The notes beneath the pieces are model-generated. The model searched no databases. It worked only from the letters and a program-made list of their open reading frames with translations, and had not been told where the DNA came from. The translations under genes and the position numbers were made by a program. From Calliopum simillimum (lineage: Eukaryota; Arthropoda; Insecta; Diptera; Lauxaniidae): DNA of 64,000 bases. Shown piece by piece: positions 12,126-25,158 of the stretch. Where the stretch lies: positions 6,324,001 to 6,388,000 of the forward strand of contig OX638372.1 in the NCBI GenBank assembly GCA_951812925.1, read 5' to 3'. Positions within the stretch are counted from its first letter, which is position 1; each line of letters begins with the position of its first letter.

Positions 12126-13017
12126 CAGGGCAGGAAAAAACCCAGGGTTTTTTTTTTGGGTTTTTTAATATTCAATAAAAAGAGTTTTAAATCTTTCAAA
12201 AAGAAGTATTAATTATTTTTTTAAGTAATTTCAATGAACATATAATATATATAATAATTATAATAAATAAATAATATAATAAAATATTACAAATATTCTT
12301 TATTCCCTTTGGGATTATTTTCACGAAGAAATTTATACACTTTTACAAGCTTGGTCGCTTTTCCAGTTCCACGAATATTACGAATGGGTGACCAAATTAA
12401 TCCATATGTGAAAAAAATTCGTTCAATTCCTGCAGAGCTGGAAGGGCACGAATGCAATTTTTTGAATAATTCGCAAAACCCAGCTTGTTTACGCCATAAC
12501 GTAAACTTAGCTCAAATTCCAAAAAAAAATAGTACACACAGTTGCTCAAGTTAATTATAGTCAAGTACACATCCCCCATAATTGCGTTGGCCAACTGATT
12601 AAAAATCCCCACTTAATCCCCACAAATTTGCCTGCCGATAAAATTAATCGGTTTACATGCCATCTATATGGTTCGCAAGTCTTCTTCTTCCAACTTCGAC
12701 AGCAGCAACATCGACAGCAGCAATTAAACATATTTTAATTTTAATTTTTAAGTAATTATAGTGAAAGTTTAATAAATAATTTGAAAACTAAAATCCAAAA
12801 CTAACTTGCCGTGTTTTAATTAAACACAGCTGGTATGTTGTTTTGTTTGCAGTTTTCATCTCCATTATCTGCAACCATTTGGACGCAGCAAATTTTTTAA
12901 TAACATCTTAAAAATCAGTAAAAAATGCCAACTGTAAGTTTAAAAAAAAAAAATTGTGGGTTAAACCCAATAAAATCCGGGTGGGTTTTTTGTGCTGGGG
13001 AAAATATGCTAGCCCTG
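12126..13017. mobile_element. hAT-like non-autonomous DNA element
   Basis: It starts CAGGGC and ends GCCCTG, as in hAT transposons, with further inverted GGGTTT/AAACCC blocks inside each end. The flanking 8-mers GTTATGGT and GTTATAGA agree at 6 of 8 positions, which fits a decayed 8-bp target duplication. The interior is AT-rich with no intact transposase; a minus-strand stretch at 12300-12612 is open for 71 codons but I cannot assign it. Confidence 0.7.
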
Positions 13018-15170
13018 GTTATAGACCATTGTTGTGAGTTTTGTGAAGAAGTTTCGGTTTATTTCATGTTTTGAAATGTTCATAAAACCAACTTCTTTAC
13101 CGTTTTGGTTCATAAGGTTTTTTTTCAGAAAAGGTCAAGAGGAAAGTCAAAAAAGTAATTTTGCTGGGCGTTTTTTCTAATTTAGTACTAAAATAGTACT
13201 TAATTTAGTGTCTTTTGCCAAATGCGATAAATTTAAGGCAAATGTTTGTGTAAATTTTTTAAATTTAAAAAAAAAAAAGTCTTTATTTGTCCAGTGAACC
13301 ACCCCACCCTTGCATCGCAATAGTTAGTTTATAGTGTCGATATCACGTCAGGAAAACATTTTAATGAAAATTTACGCATTAAAATCGCCTCAAAATTATC
13401 CAAAAACCCATGTTTCACAAGTCCAAAATGCAAATCGGCAAAATCTTTACCCAATTGTTTAGCCCTTATCTTTGGCACGATAATCTCTACGAAAAATCGC
13501 CACGCGGCACTGTAAAGTAATTGTTTCAACGAAAAATTTTATCTGAAAAACCGTGGGGAAGGGTGGGAAAAACGGAAAAAGTCGACAAGTGGTACGCGGA
13601 TCAAAAAGTTTGAGAACCAAGTGTTTAAAGCATATTTAAAATGCAACCCTGCCCACAAACTAGAAAACACATACCTACTTTGAAGTAAAAAATAATGAGT
13701 AAAACATGCCAAGCTTATCATTCTATAAAAGTTTTTGCAGCAAGCGCGTTTATGTTAACAGAACGATAATATAGATACGTATAAAAATCAAATAGATAAA
13801 AAAAATAAATCAGAAAGTATACTTTGCAGAATGACACAGTTGAAAGATATATCGAACGTATAAAAAATATATCGATTTTAACCTTGAAATTTTCTACGGC
13901 TTCGTACCCTAAAACATTTTTCGTATTTGTTTTAAAAATGTAAATCGCTCACAATATTTCAACACAACGCCATATCAATCAAAGTGAATTTTATTATTTT
14001 GCGATGTAAATGCAGGGTTCTCGCGAAAAAAAAAAATTTTAAATTATTCCTCTACAATTTTAAAATTCTTTTTCCAATAATTGAAACAAATGAAAAAAGC
14101 CAGCACATCTTGGAACTATCAGCAATATTCTATTCTATATATGTAAATGCACGAATTTTTTCACTACGTAGCGTTTTTATTAATAAAACTTTATAAAATA
14201 AATAAACAAAATCGTTATTGTACGAACAATTAACACGAACAAATTAAACAAAAGAAAAAAAGAAATAAATTGACTATCGATTTTTTTCTTCTGTTTTCAC
14301 TGGTTGTTACTGGAAGAGAGAGAGAGAGATTGCAAAGTCTGACATTTGCAAAACATCGTTTATGGCGATGGTGGAACTGACAAAGAAAAACGTCAACACG
14401 ATTATAAAATAAAAGAGAACAAAGGACATTTAATAAAACAATTCACCTAAAATCGAGCATTAGTAAATAAAAAAAGTTTATAAATTGATAAATTTACTTT
14501 CCTAAAGTAGGTAAATAGATTTTGTTAAAGCCCACTGATATAAACAAAAACTAAAATATTTACTGTCGGCATATACGAACCTTTCAATAGTGGACAACCA
14601 GTTAGCAAGTCAACTGGCTACGGACTGAGTCTTCACACTAGACTACTAGAAGACTTAAAAGAACTGAACGATATTACCCAAACTATCAGACAAAAATTCC
14701 GCCTTTCTAAACGGTGGTGTTGTTGTTGTAATATTGTTTTTAAATTTCACGACCATTTTTGGGTTTATATTTTTTTTTTTTTTCTATAAAAAAAATTACC
14801 TAATGATGCAAATTAAGATACAAATGCCATCTTAGATGAAAGTAAATAGATAAGGCTTTAATATTTTCTAACTAAAACTTTGGTTTAGTAAAGGCATTTT
14901 TTTTAATGATTTAATGATTTATAAAAAAATTGGTCAAAATATTAAAAAAAGCACATTATCTTGAAAACCATAACTTGGATTTAAGACTTTAGTGCCCAGA
15001 TCCAATTCAAATACATCTCTGAGCTTATACCGATTTTGATAAAAGCTCTATCCCGACCTTCCGAGGGCTTTATCTTCAAAATAGGTCCAGGCTGAACTTT
15101 TTGTTGTAATTAATTCCTGATTTTGGAGATACCTCAAATTCCGTGGCCCCCCAATTTTACGATGTTTTTT
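13018..15170. other. intergenic, no gene seen
   Basis: This is AT-rich DNA with short spurious ORFs only. A perfect GA dinucleotide run lies at 14314-14329. I found no coding pattern or clear mobile element boundary. Confidence 0.5.
14314..14329. repeat. GA dinucleotide microsatellite
   Basis: An AG run of eight units. In flies such runs can bind GAGA factor, but no promoter is recognisable next to it. Confidence 0.6.
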
Positions 15171-15179
15171 ATAAACCGA

Positions 15180-15600
15180 TCTTAAATAAGTCGAAAATAT
15201 TCAATAAAATTTGTCCATACCTCGCTTAGTTTTCGATGTAGGTATCAAGGCTTCAATTAATGTTAGATTTGACCATGTTTTCACATAAATCGACGCAAAA
15301 CAAGACGAAAAACTAAAAATTTTCGGTATCTCACTTCGTTTACGAGATATCGAGACTTAAAGAAGTGAACAACTTGACTTGCTCTCTAAAATCTTTTTGT
15401 CTCGATATCTCGAAAACAAAGCGATCTAATTTTTCGACTCATTTTGTGTCGTTTTATGTGAAAATAGCGTCAAATCTAACGTTTCTTGAAATTTTTCAAA
15501 TATTCTCGTATAAATGTAAGCCTTGATATATCAGAAATGAAGCGAGATAACGAAAAATTTTATTTAAATTTCTAGACTTATTTTGAGTCAATTTATTAAA
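15180..15600. repeat. ~420-bp imperfect palindrome
   Basis: The inner arms (from 15262 and up to 15480) pair over about 95 bases, with GTTAGATTTGAC and ACGAGATATCGAGAC matching their complements. The outer flanks (TATCAAGGCTT, TCGCTTAGTTTTCG-like) also pair with 15500-15600. It looks like a fold-back transposable element. No ORF is present. Confidence 0.7.
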
Positions 15601-17390
15601 AAAAAACCTCCGTCAAATCGAATGGCCATGGAAATCGAACTCTTGCAAATATTTTGGCAAAAAAAAAAATTGGACTTTGATACCAAGACTAAATTTGTTC
15701 CGTAATTTGAAGCGAGGCTATTACGAACAAAGTTTAACCATGGAATAACTAGACTCGAAAATTTGTATTTTCCATCGCTGCGACATAAAATAACAGAACC
15801 ATATAGACCGTTTGTAGCGTTCGACCCTTTCCGATTTAATTTTTATTTTCCCTTTTCATCTCATTCGTTGTTTTTTGTTTAATATTCAAAACTCAGCTGA
15901 TTTGATTCGCAATACATCGTCGTAGAAAAACCCGAAGCTTATCGCATTTTACACCCGAAGAAAATGCACGATTACAGTGTTGCACTTTTGACAAAACTTA
16001 GACATTTTTACAGATGGCACATTGAAATAAGCCAAGAATAAAATTCCAAGATTACTTGTAAAAGTGTGAAAAATTAAGTTAAGTTTAATTTTAACGTCTT
16101 CTTATAATGCAAAACTACACAACAATCATATTTGTTTTTACGTTTTGCAACGGCAACACTGGTATAGTCGTAAAAAAATACAAAATGTCAATAATGAAAA
16201 AAGTGTAATGACAATGCAGCCAACTTCTTTATACCCAACGAAAAAAAAAACATGTACCACACTAATCAAAGCAGAAGACGCCACCTTAATGATAGACTTG
16301 CTTTAAGAAAAACAAAATTTATAATTACCCGATTAAAATGAAACGATTTATAATCCTTGAACTTGTCTATTTTGAGTGAAGCTACGGATTGAGTCGTAAT
16401 TTCCCTTTGCTTCAAATCCAAACCCTTTTCAATTCTGCTGTTCCTCCATCATCTCGGGTACACATACATAAACACACACACAAAACCTCTTACAAAAAAA
16501 ACGATGTGATTGAACGATGGATTTTTTTTTTTCCAACACCACACAATTAAATGGAAAACTTCCAATATTCCTTCAGATTTTTAAACAGTTACAACTGTCG
16601 TAACATATTCGTACCGTTCAATGTAAATAAAATCTGAACTTTGCTTGCGGAAATGGAAAAAAATTATGTGAAAAAAAATCTGTTTCCCGTCTTTCAGAAA
16701 AATTTTTCTTTAGATGCTACACATTTTCAGTTCTAAATTCCGTCTATGTGGTTGGCTGCACTGTAAAAATTAACGAAAACCTCGAAAGAGACGAAGACTT
16801 GCATCCCTTTCTCGCCAATGCAAAACTTTTTCTTTCGTTCTTTTTTAACGAAAAATAAAACTCTAGTTGGTCTCTTTTAACAAAAAAAAAATTCGAAAGT
16901 GACATCTATCGTGAAATTGCGATGATTTTTCCTTATTTTTATAAATTAAAAAAAAAGCTATATGAATAAAGGATTTCTCTCTCATGTTGAACATGAACGC
17001 AATATGAACGCTTCAATGGATTGGCCGTGAAGCAGCAGGAAATTCGCGAACGTATGAAACAATTCGGTGGCTGGCAAGTAGTTCATAGTGATCAGGTCGT
17101 TATATTCGGAAATTACGTTAAAGGGCGTGCCATCGCCCACAAAAATATAATGCGCTATAAAAAGAAAACTACTAAAGAAATCTTTCTGAATTTAACTGTA
17201 GGGAGTCTATTTGCTATTACTATTAGGCACCTACGACCTGAAATTAGGCAAAACATTAAAAGTGCGCGTGGAACCTCCCATACAAGTAAAACACGTTAAA
17301 AGCTATTTCTCGCAAATGATACAACATATTTTGATCAAATTTGGTATGCGGATCTGGATCAAGAGTATCTAAAGCATTACTGCCATACCT

Positions 17391-17676
17391 AAATTGGAGC
17401 GTCAGCGTTATTTTATTGTCAAAAATTTCTCATGCACATACAATTTGTATGGCGCATACCGAAATTGCCAACGCTCAACGCTGAGCTATTCGAATTTCCA
17501 ATTTTGACAAAGCGTTACGGAGTGAAATTAGCCGCAGAAAAGTAAAAAAAGAAACAACAATATGATTTTGACAAACAAATGACTTCAACGCAACGCTCTT
17601 TATTTCGGTATGGCGCTTGACGCTTTTGTGTAACGTTAAATAACGCAACGCCTGACGCTCCAATTTAGGTATGGCA
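17391..17676. repeat. fold-back MITE-like element
   Basis: TGCCATACCTAAATTGGAGC at the left is repeated inverted at the right end (…CCAATTTAGGTATGGCA). An additional inner block of GCGTCAGCGTTA/TAACGC-type sequence also pairs. No coding capacity. A clear target duplication is not visible. Confidence 0.75.
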
Positions 17677-18231
17677 ATAAGAAAAAGAAGGCTTTGTTTA
17701 ATAATTGCTACGCCCACTTTTTTCATCAAAATAAAAATTTTGGTTAATAACTCGGGCACAAAAAAAAAATGGAATAATTTTTTTATTTCTTATATGCAGT
17801 CTTATCTAATTTTTGACGCTGAATCCTTCTTCATCAGCAGAATTGTCATTATACTGCAGGATTTTGAAATATCCTTGCTTGAATTTGAAGAAAACGCTGT
17901 GTTGAGTCTTACAGCGTAGCTACAAGAAAAGGTGAAATTCTTTTTATTAATGGCATCGAATAGCCACACTATTCTTTATCAAAAGATCCTTGAAGTCTTT
18001 TCCAATAGGTCTCTTACTTTCCGAGGTATGATGATAAGAAATTTCAGCCCTCATACAAGAGACGATATATTTTGGGTTCGTGGAATATACCTTTTATCCC
18101 TTTTTTTCACCAAAAAAATTTTGAGTAGTTGACATTTTTCTATACCATTCGATATTTTCCGAGTTTTTTCTTACTATTATTCTCATCGGTTAATTTATCA
18201 TTTTGAAAGCATGAACATTGGAGATGAAAAA

Positions 18232-18325
18232 ATACGAATTTCATACCAAAAAATAGCTACGAATAAAAACATCGACTAAAATAATAAGATCAAATTGTTG
18301 ACCGAGCAGGGATCGGTCTCCAGGT
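18232..18325 (+). repeat. dispersed repeat, second copy at 53220-53308
   Basis: The blocks TAGCTA(C/T)GAATAAAAACATCGA, GAGCA and ATCGG(T/C)CTCCAGGTA occur in the same order at 53220-53308. Function unknown. Confidence 0.6.
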
Positions 18326-19079
18326 ACTTTTAATATGATATATGATAAAAATTTAAAAAGTAAACGAACACACAAGACCACTTTTCGTGCCCAGAAATAA
18401 ACGTCAGTGCTTTTTGACAATTAATTTGTAAGCAAATGAAATTTTTTTTTTAAATCATATACAATTTCGCATTTTGCTTGCACATTTCGGTAGCAAAAAT
18501 TTTTTTATTATGAAAAGATCTTATTTCCACTGGTTTCAAGCACAAACATTTTTACATTGCTTATTTTTCAACTTGAAAATATTTTTCATAAACAGCTGAT
18601 CTGATTTCGACACTTCTTCGGGTAAAAACTTGCAATTTGGTAAAAAGAAAGAGCTCAAAAACTCTATAATTTTCACCCTCATTTCCAAGTTTTTTTGTTA
18701 AACGAACGCTTTTCTGGTAAAAACCTCCTGTTTTGTAAAAATTTGCTGTTTGGGTAAAAAGTTTTTTGTAAACGAACACTCCTATTGCCTTGCTAGTTTT
18801 CTTTTTATAGCGCAATAAATTTTTGTAGGCGGTGCACCGCCTTTTTTTAAAGTGCTACTCTTGATCAAAAAATGGGTTTTTCAAAATCAGTATTTATTTC
18901 AATTATAACACTTTTTATTTTGTAAATAACCAGTAAATATAAAATTGCAGTATTTTAGAAAACGTAGAAAATCGATATGCAAAATATGGATGAAAAATTG
19001 ATAAAAATAATTGAGCACTTTCTAGCGTTCAAGAAAAATGCTGATTTACAACGAATTCATGAGTTGTTTGGATGTGATT

Positions 19080-20562
19080 TGGATCTAATATGATTAAAAT
19101 TACAATACAGCTAACTGATTGGGCAGAATATCGCAGTAAAATTAGAAAACAATATCAGCTTGGATCTGGTTCACACGACAAACTAAACTGTCTGGCGATA
19201 GTACTTTTTGTAGGCAAACGGAGGGACCGCTTTCTTATAATCCTTATATCATACGGAAGAGTGTTAAATAACTTGCGTGCTAGAATAGTGTAGGAATTTC
19301 TGTATTGAGTTGTCCTAAAGGTAAGCAATGGAACTGCAGTATTAAAAGCACTCCGTAAATTGTAATTTATGTTATTAGGACTTTCTAAATAACCACCTCT
19401 AATAAAAAATACTTTTAGAACTTTATAAAAGTACAAATGCCTAACTGGCAGAACATTAGTTTCCTTGTACAGTGTCATTGAGTTAGTAAAACGTGAACGG
19501 TTACACACTTTTCTTAATGCAGCTTTTTGCAGTATGGTTAATTGGTTTATTTTAAAGTAATGGGTATTACCCCAACAACTTATACCGTACTCAAGTTTAG
19601 ACTGAAAAATCCCAAAATAAATTGTTTTTAAGGATTTGTTGGAAACAAATTTTCTCAGACGCTAAAAAATTCTAGTTGTTTGCAGAAGGTATTTTCTTAA
19701 ATTATTTATATGCTCATTCCAATTTAGATAACGATCTATTGTGACGCCAAGGTATCTGAAGTCATCTACTTTTTCAATATTAAAGCAACTAGCATCGCAA
19801 GATAAGTTGCAATCATAAATTTTATTTAAACAACGATTAACGCAGTTTTTGTTATATAACGCAACTTTCTTACAATTAGACCCATGAAAGGTAATGTCAA
19901 GGTCTGTTGCATTATGAAGCTTAGTATCAAAAAACATTAGTTTGGTTTTATTACTAACCATAAGCTTGTGATCTGCAAACCAGTACCTAAGTAAATGAAC
20001 ATCATGGTTTATGTCCGCTATTAAGCTAAGAGGGTTTGTAAAATCATAGGCAATTCCTAGGTCATCGGCAAATGCTTTAACTTTCCCTTTAAAGGGTTGT
20101 TCAAATAACGAGTTTATATACACTAGAAACATAATTGGACCTAAAACAGACCCCTGAGGAACACCTAAATTTACCATCTTGGAATCACTAAGGCTATTAC
20201 CAACTTTTACCATCTGAACACGGTTATTCAAATAGGACTTAAACCATTTGTACATGAATCCACGAAAACCAATACAATAAAGCTTATTAAGTAGGCATTC
20301 ATGGTCAACCATATCAAAAGCTTTAGTTATGTCTACAAACAGACCAGCACATACTTGCTTGTTATCGGATCCTTTATACAGAATTGAACAGAAGTCCAAA
20401 AGTGCATCTTCAGTTGAACCGCCTTCTCTAAACCCGAATTGCATCGGACTGAAAAAATTTAACCTCCCAAAATATTTAAGAATCCTATTCTTAATAACTT
20501 TTTCAAATATTTTTGATATTGGTGATAGCAAGGAAATCGGCCTCAAGTCACTCACTAAAAAT
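19080..20562 (-). mobile_element. non-LTR retrotransposon fragment with reverse transcriptase domain, frameshifted
   Basis: The minus-strand frame from 20555 to 19662 encodes most of a reverse transcriptase. It shows motif A (LFVDITKAFDMVDH), motif B' (LGVPQGSVLGPIMFL), the catalytic box FADD, and the thumb-proximal DFRYLGVTID. Near 19662 the frame breaks, and the polypeptide continues in another frame (LEYGISCWGN, then ARKLFNTLPYDIR) down to 19155. There is no endonuclease domain, so the 5' part is gone. A broken ORF and a truncated 5' end make it dead. It resembles CR1/jockey-group LINEs; the clade is not settled. Confidence 0.85.
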
Positions 20563-21808
20563 TAAAACTATAAGTACCTCATATTCGACCATATTTACTA
20601 GAACATGCTCAGCATGGAAAACTGGAATCCAAGATCAGCAATCCAATTATGGGTCAATGATGAAGACTGCAGAGGCCGCTCAAATATTATTACAATGATA
20701 ATCCACACACGATTTTACACTCCGTGGTGTCATTTTCAAATGGAACTTTAAGGTTCTCAAAAGCTGTACGTGATAGAGCAATTCTAAACTTAACTTAAAT
20801 TATTACAATATAAAATTTTATTATAGCAAATTTTTAAAAATTTCATATTGTTACTGATGAAAATTGTTATGATGTGATGTTTTAATTTTCTGACTGGGTG
20901 GGTTGCGGCGCCAAAGTGACCTATACTTGTGAAATATTTACTGTTTTGGTAAGATTGGAGCATTGACTCTATTTTTTCTCTTTGGGAATTGTTAATCCAT
21001 CTCAAAATACTAAAACTCAAAACGAACAGAGCTAAAAAGAACGAATTCAAATATTTTTTACTCGTTTTTTATCGTTTTTTCCGAACGAAACTCGGCAAAA
21101 AACGAAGGCAAAAACGAGAAAATTTATCATCAAAAAAAGAACAACTCACATACATATGCCAGCGAGAAAATCGATTATTGGTGACTAAATCCTCAGATAA
21201 CCTTGTGAGAAAATTGGTCATTCGTCAAATAAGGCTATAATTAGTTAGAGTTCATGGAAAATATTTTTTTGCAATTCAATAGCTTTTAAAACTATTAATT
21301 CGTTATCAAGTTAAATTTTTTAAGGCGTTGGCAAAAACTTTTTTTAAGTATGCGAAATTGTTAGAAAAATTAAAATTTTTTTATACATAATTTTAAACGA
21401 ATATTTTCCAATACCTTTTTTTACTGTAAGGTCACTAGCTGTTATTAATATTGAAACAAGATGATTTTGTGAACTATTTTTTGATTTAAGAAATTCAGCT
21501 CTTTCCATAGAAAAAGTAACTTATTTCGAAGAAGTGCTTTTGTCAAACTATTTATTGCCATTTAACCTGTATCTTATCTTGACTTAAGATGTTTTGTGAA
21601 GAAAAAACCATTTTCTTATGTCGATTTAAGTTGTTTTGTTAAAAGCATTTATAAAAGTTTTTTGTTGTTGCAAATGCTTGAATTTCTTAGCCTATTTGAA
21701 ATAAGATGTTTTTATCAAATGCAATTCGAAATAAAACATCGATATAGGTTGACTTTCGATTCGATTGACAATTACACCAAAATGATTAAAATCCTGGAAA
21801 AGTGTCTT
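20563..21808. other. intergenic, no gene seen
   Basis: AT-rich with scattered short ORFs. No domain, splice pattern or mobile-element boundary can be supported. Confidence 0.45.
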
Positions 21809-21993
21809 CCCAGTGTGCCAGACGGTTCAAATCTCCGCTTTTTTATCCGTTACGGATCCGTTACTGATCCGTTGGCGGGAGAGATTCCCAAAAAAAAAGC
21901 GAATCGTTTTATTTTTTGGAATTTCTCCCGCAAACGAGTAACGGATCCGTAACGGGTAAAAAAGCGAAGATATGAACCGTCTGTCACACTGGG
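21809..21993. repeat. near-perfect 185-bp fold-back element
   Basis: CCCAGTGTGCCAGACGGTTC at the left end pairs with its complement at the right end. The pairing continues almost without interruption through TCCGTTACGGATCCGTTA to the centre near 21901. Terminal CAGTGTGCC and the 'GGATCCGTTACGG' motif link it to the repeats at 48475-49527. Confidence 0.85.
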
Positions 21994-22260
21994 TTATATC
22001 GAGTTAGATTCATTACAATTTAAGAAATAAAATCAGGTTGCATCCTGTTTTCGAACTATTCTTACCAACACAAAAGCGCAAAAAGCAGACTTTTTACTTG
22101 TCATCGGAAAAAATATTTTTTTAGTTAGAGTTTTTTATCTTAGCAATATTTATAAAATTATATTTGCAATATAAATTAGAATTACTCGATAAAAAAGAGA
22201 AGAACCCTAGCAACGCAGCGCGAAGTAAATTAACTGATTAAAATAAACATTATTAAAATA

Positions 22261-22499
22261 ATATTATTAAAATTAAAATAAATAAGGTTGCCAGACTTAT
22301 GAATAGTCTAAAATGTAAATTTTTCAAAAGATCTTTATTTGAAATCTTTCGCATTATGTCGAGTATAAAGAAAAAAAAAAAACGAATCGACTGTAATTTT
22401 TTTTTTTCTGAAAAAGGGCAAATAAAGATTTTTTGAAAAATTTACATTTTAGACTATTCGTTAGTCTGGCAACCTTATTTATTTTAATTTTAATAATAT
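22261..22499. repeat. 239-bp palindromic MITE-like element
   Basis: Arms of over 90 bases pair: the ATATTATTAAAATTAAAATA flank, then GGTTGCCAGACT, AATAGTCTAAAATGTAAATT and TTTATTTG, all inverted on the right. The centre is a short A/T-rich spacer near 22380. No coding capacity. Confidence 0.85.
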
Positions 22500-23050
22500 G
22501 ATTTTACGAATAAAATAACGTTTGATTTTTAATTATAATTGCGTACTTTTATAGGCAATTTACTCTGTTCGCTGGAAAATAATTAAGCAGGCAGAAACAG
22601 TTTTTCGAAACAAAATTAAACAGTTAAAGGGTTAAAGAATATTATAATATTTTCTGTGATTCTAATACAAAAAAAAAACAAAAGAAAGTAATAAGCAATG
22701 ACCATATTTCCTGCAGGAAATATGAAGTTCTTTTTTGACAGAAAGTATATAGAAATTAGTATATAACAGATTTAGAAGTTTTGATTTGACGTTTGACAAT
22801 TGAATTGAATGTAATCAAAAATATCAAACAGACCAATTTAATTTAAAAAAAAAGAAAAAACATTTTGCAAGTGCTAATTGTTATGAATAATAATTTAAAA
22901 AGTGAATTTTTCGATAAAATCGATAGATATTTATTGAAAAAGTATAGGAACTAGGAACAATACAACAGCCGCAAAAAACAATTAACTCCATTTTAAATAA
23001 TAGCTTGGAATAATAGCTACTAACGGGATTTTTTTTCTTCCTTGTTTTTT
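22500..23050. other. AT-rich spacer
   Basis: It lies between the palindrome and the GCP5-like relic. A 23-codon ORF starts at about 22891, but I cannot link it to the relic. Confidence 0.4.
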
Positions 23051-23059
23051 CCATCTGTT

Positions 23060-24148
23060 TTTACAGTTTGTGGTGGAGAATTTAAAACCAGAAGAGGTCA
23101 CTGTGTAAAAAGAATGTCATTGCACCCTGCAATCCCTATTATTCCCTACTAAAAAGTTGGGAAGTGGAAGTCATCGAAATTTGAGTACCGCAAAATCGAT
23201 GGTATTCAAGAAAAATCGTAGACAATTGCATCATCTGGGATCTGGGATGACTATGCAAAATGCAATATGCAAAGAAATAACTACGAAGAACACTACTTGA
23301 TCTGTCGCATAATCCTATAATCCTAGGAGCGCCAAAACGTATCAAATATAAAATCGATGAAGAGCATGCTGAACAAAGCGAAGCGAACTATTGGAAAAAC
23401 GTACTCAATGAGGACTTTATACCTTTGGAGATTTGGAGAGTGTTATACAGACTCAGATTTGAGTGCTAATGAAAATTTCATTAAATTTGTAATGTCGACT
23501 ATGTAAAGTTTAAATTAAATATGCCTTATGGTGCCATATATCCTACACAACAAAATTATACATTTTGAATAGGTCTGATAGCGACAGCAATAATGATGTT
23601 ATGTTAGTGATGATGCACGAGCAGATTCCTTATCCAAGCAAAATCTTATAAACTACAATCTAACACATTGGCAAATATAAAACCACCAAAAAAACATAAA
23701 CAATATAAACTATTTGATTCAAAAAGGTTAACCGAATATTTACTGGCGCAAATTTTGCTAATGTTTATAATGATTTCCTTAATGAACAATCAAATAATTT
23801 ACTACGCTTCCCAGAACTTTCAACCGCTACAGAGTTTTGTTTGGTGCGAGAAATTTTATGGATGTTATCCAGTAAATATCAAATTTTTCAGCCTTGATAT
23901 CGTGATAATGTCACGAATCCTAGTGTGACTGTGGTAAGGTTTTAATTTAATGCAAAAGTTATCATATTATATCAAAGGAGGTCAACAAGCTTGTAAACAA
24001 AACATACATTTATTTATCCTTTTCTTATTTTTAGGGGCTTGCACCAGTAATACAACCACAACCTAAATATTACTTGAGAAGCTATACACAAGAAAAGACT
24101 AATTTATCCAGGTTGGAGGCAAAAAAGGACGTTCCCATTGCTATTAAT
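23060..24148 (+). pseudogene. GCP5 (Grip128-type) gamma-tubulin complex relic, N-terminal part
   Basis: Several blocks in different frames line up in order with the N-terminal half of gamma-tubulin complex component 5, a microtubule-nucleating protein. The first runs from about 23296: LDLSHNP, then PKRIKYKIDEE and YWKNVLNEDFIPLE. Acidic SDSDSNND follows at ~23570. A longer block at 23736-23933 holds TATEFCLVREILWMLSSKYQ, the family's 'VIRE-LWLLSG' core. That block carries an in-frame TGA at 23895-23897 and ends at a good donor (GTG|GTAAGG). A phase-0 exon follows at 24035-24148 after a 101-bp intron. Frameshifts between blocks and the absence of the C-terminal half indicate a dead, intron-containing copy, so not a retrocopy. 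Assembly error is an alternative for individual breaks but not for the missing half. Confidence 0.62.
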
Positions 24149-24314
24149 GTAAGTACAACAAGTAAGAAAACACGTTCACAGTACATTCCATACAGGAACA
24201 TCTTCGGAGGAACACATTTCTCTAGTTGAAGAACCTAGCGAAAAGTTTTCATACTGTATAAGCAGTAACAAATACAGTTCAAACAATTAACGTTTTCCCA
24301 ACAATTAACCTGAT

Positions 24315-24570
24315 CCCATTTTCCCAACAATTAACCTTTTCTCAAATCAAATTAAACTTTTGTGTACCACATGGAGGGTTGGCCAAGCAATTTTTAAAAA
24401 GGTAGTTTTTGATTTGGAAAAATTTTAATTTGATTTGGAAAAGGTTTAATTTGATTTGGAAAAGGTTAATTTGAATTGGAAAAAGGTTAATTTGATTTGA
24501 AAAAAGTTATTTTAACTTAGAAAAAGGATGGAAAGAGTTTCACTGGAGTGGAAAATCTTTGTCATTTGTA
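24315..24570. repeat. degenerate copy of the fold-back minisatellite element
   Basis: It contains the same TTTGATTTGGAAAA unit repeated at least five times and ends CACTGGAGTGGAAAAT, matching the right terminus of 7985-8334. The left terminus is eroded. The unit orientation switches near 24390. Confidence 0.65.
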
Positions 24571-25158
24571 TGATGCAAAAATAATTATTTTTTTAAATTC
24601 CTTTTTCAGGTTTCGATCACACACAAGAAGCCAAACTGAATCCAAGTGAATATTTACATAAAACACAAATGCTCCCAGACTTTCCTACAAAACTAAAAGA
24701 ATCCATGGTAATGCAATCAACAACGCAAATAGGATCATTTCCAAAGATAACATTTTTAGGCACTCTTGTATACCCAATGAGAGACAGCAGAGAGAGAACT
24801 GTGTGCCTGTGTGGTGTTTGTGTATTAAAACGCATACAATTTTTCCACCATACATACAAATCAGCTCACCTCACCAGTGATTGTGATATAAAAACTGTTG
24901 GGTAACGCTGATGCTACTCAAAGTGATTTTTGCGTTTGACCGTTGTGCACACGGTTTTAAAGAAATAAAACCCTAAATTCAGACAGACACATTCTTGGAT
25001 TAAATAACAAAATAAAATAAATTTTTAACAGCAAAACTGTTTTGTGGAAAAAAACAATAAACTGTCAAAACGGTTATTTTCAAAAATAAAATATATTTAA
25101 TGATTTTAGTCTTTTATAAAATATAAAAAAAAGCATTAAACTGTGAAATAAATAAGGA
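24571..25158. other. intergenic with an unassigned open stretch
   Basis: From an acceptor-like TTTTTCAG at about 24609 an open frame runs to 24905 (…NPSEYLHKTQMLPDFPTKLK…). Its first ~50 codons look more protein-like than their surroundings, but I cannot match them. It could be a further exon of the GCP5-like relic or chance. The AT-rich leader of the next gene follows. Confidence 0.3.

Larger units (their letters stand above)
17123..18841. repeat. inverted repeat pair 1.7 kb apart
   Basis: 17123-17168 matches the complement of 18795-18841 over ~46 bases; both contain the TGCGCTATAAAAAGAAAA-type core next to a GGCG/CGCC end. The pair brackets a smaller fold-back at 17391-17676. These may be the termini of one larger element or two independent copies in opposite orientation. 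Confidence 0.5.

Noticed and set aside
19090..19293. Plus-strand ORF near the LINE 3' end
   Set aside because: Antisense to the reverse-transcriptase C-terminus and explained by it.
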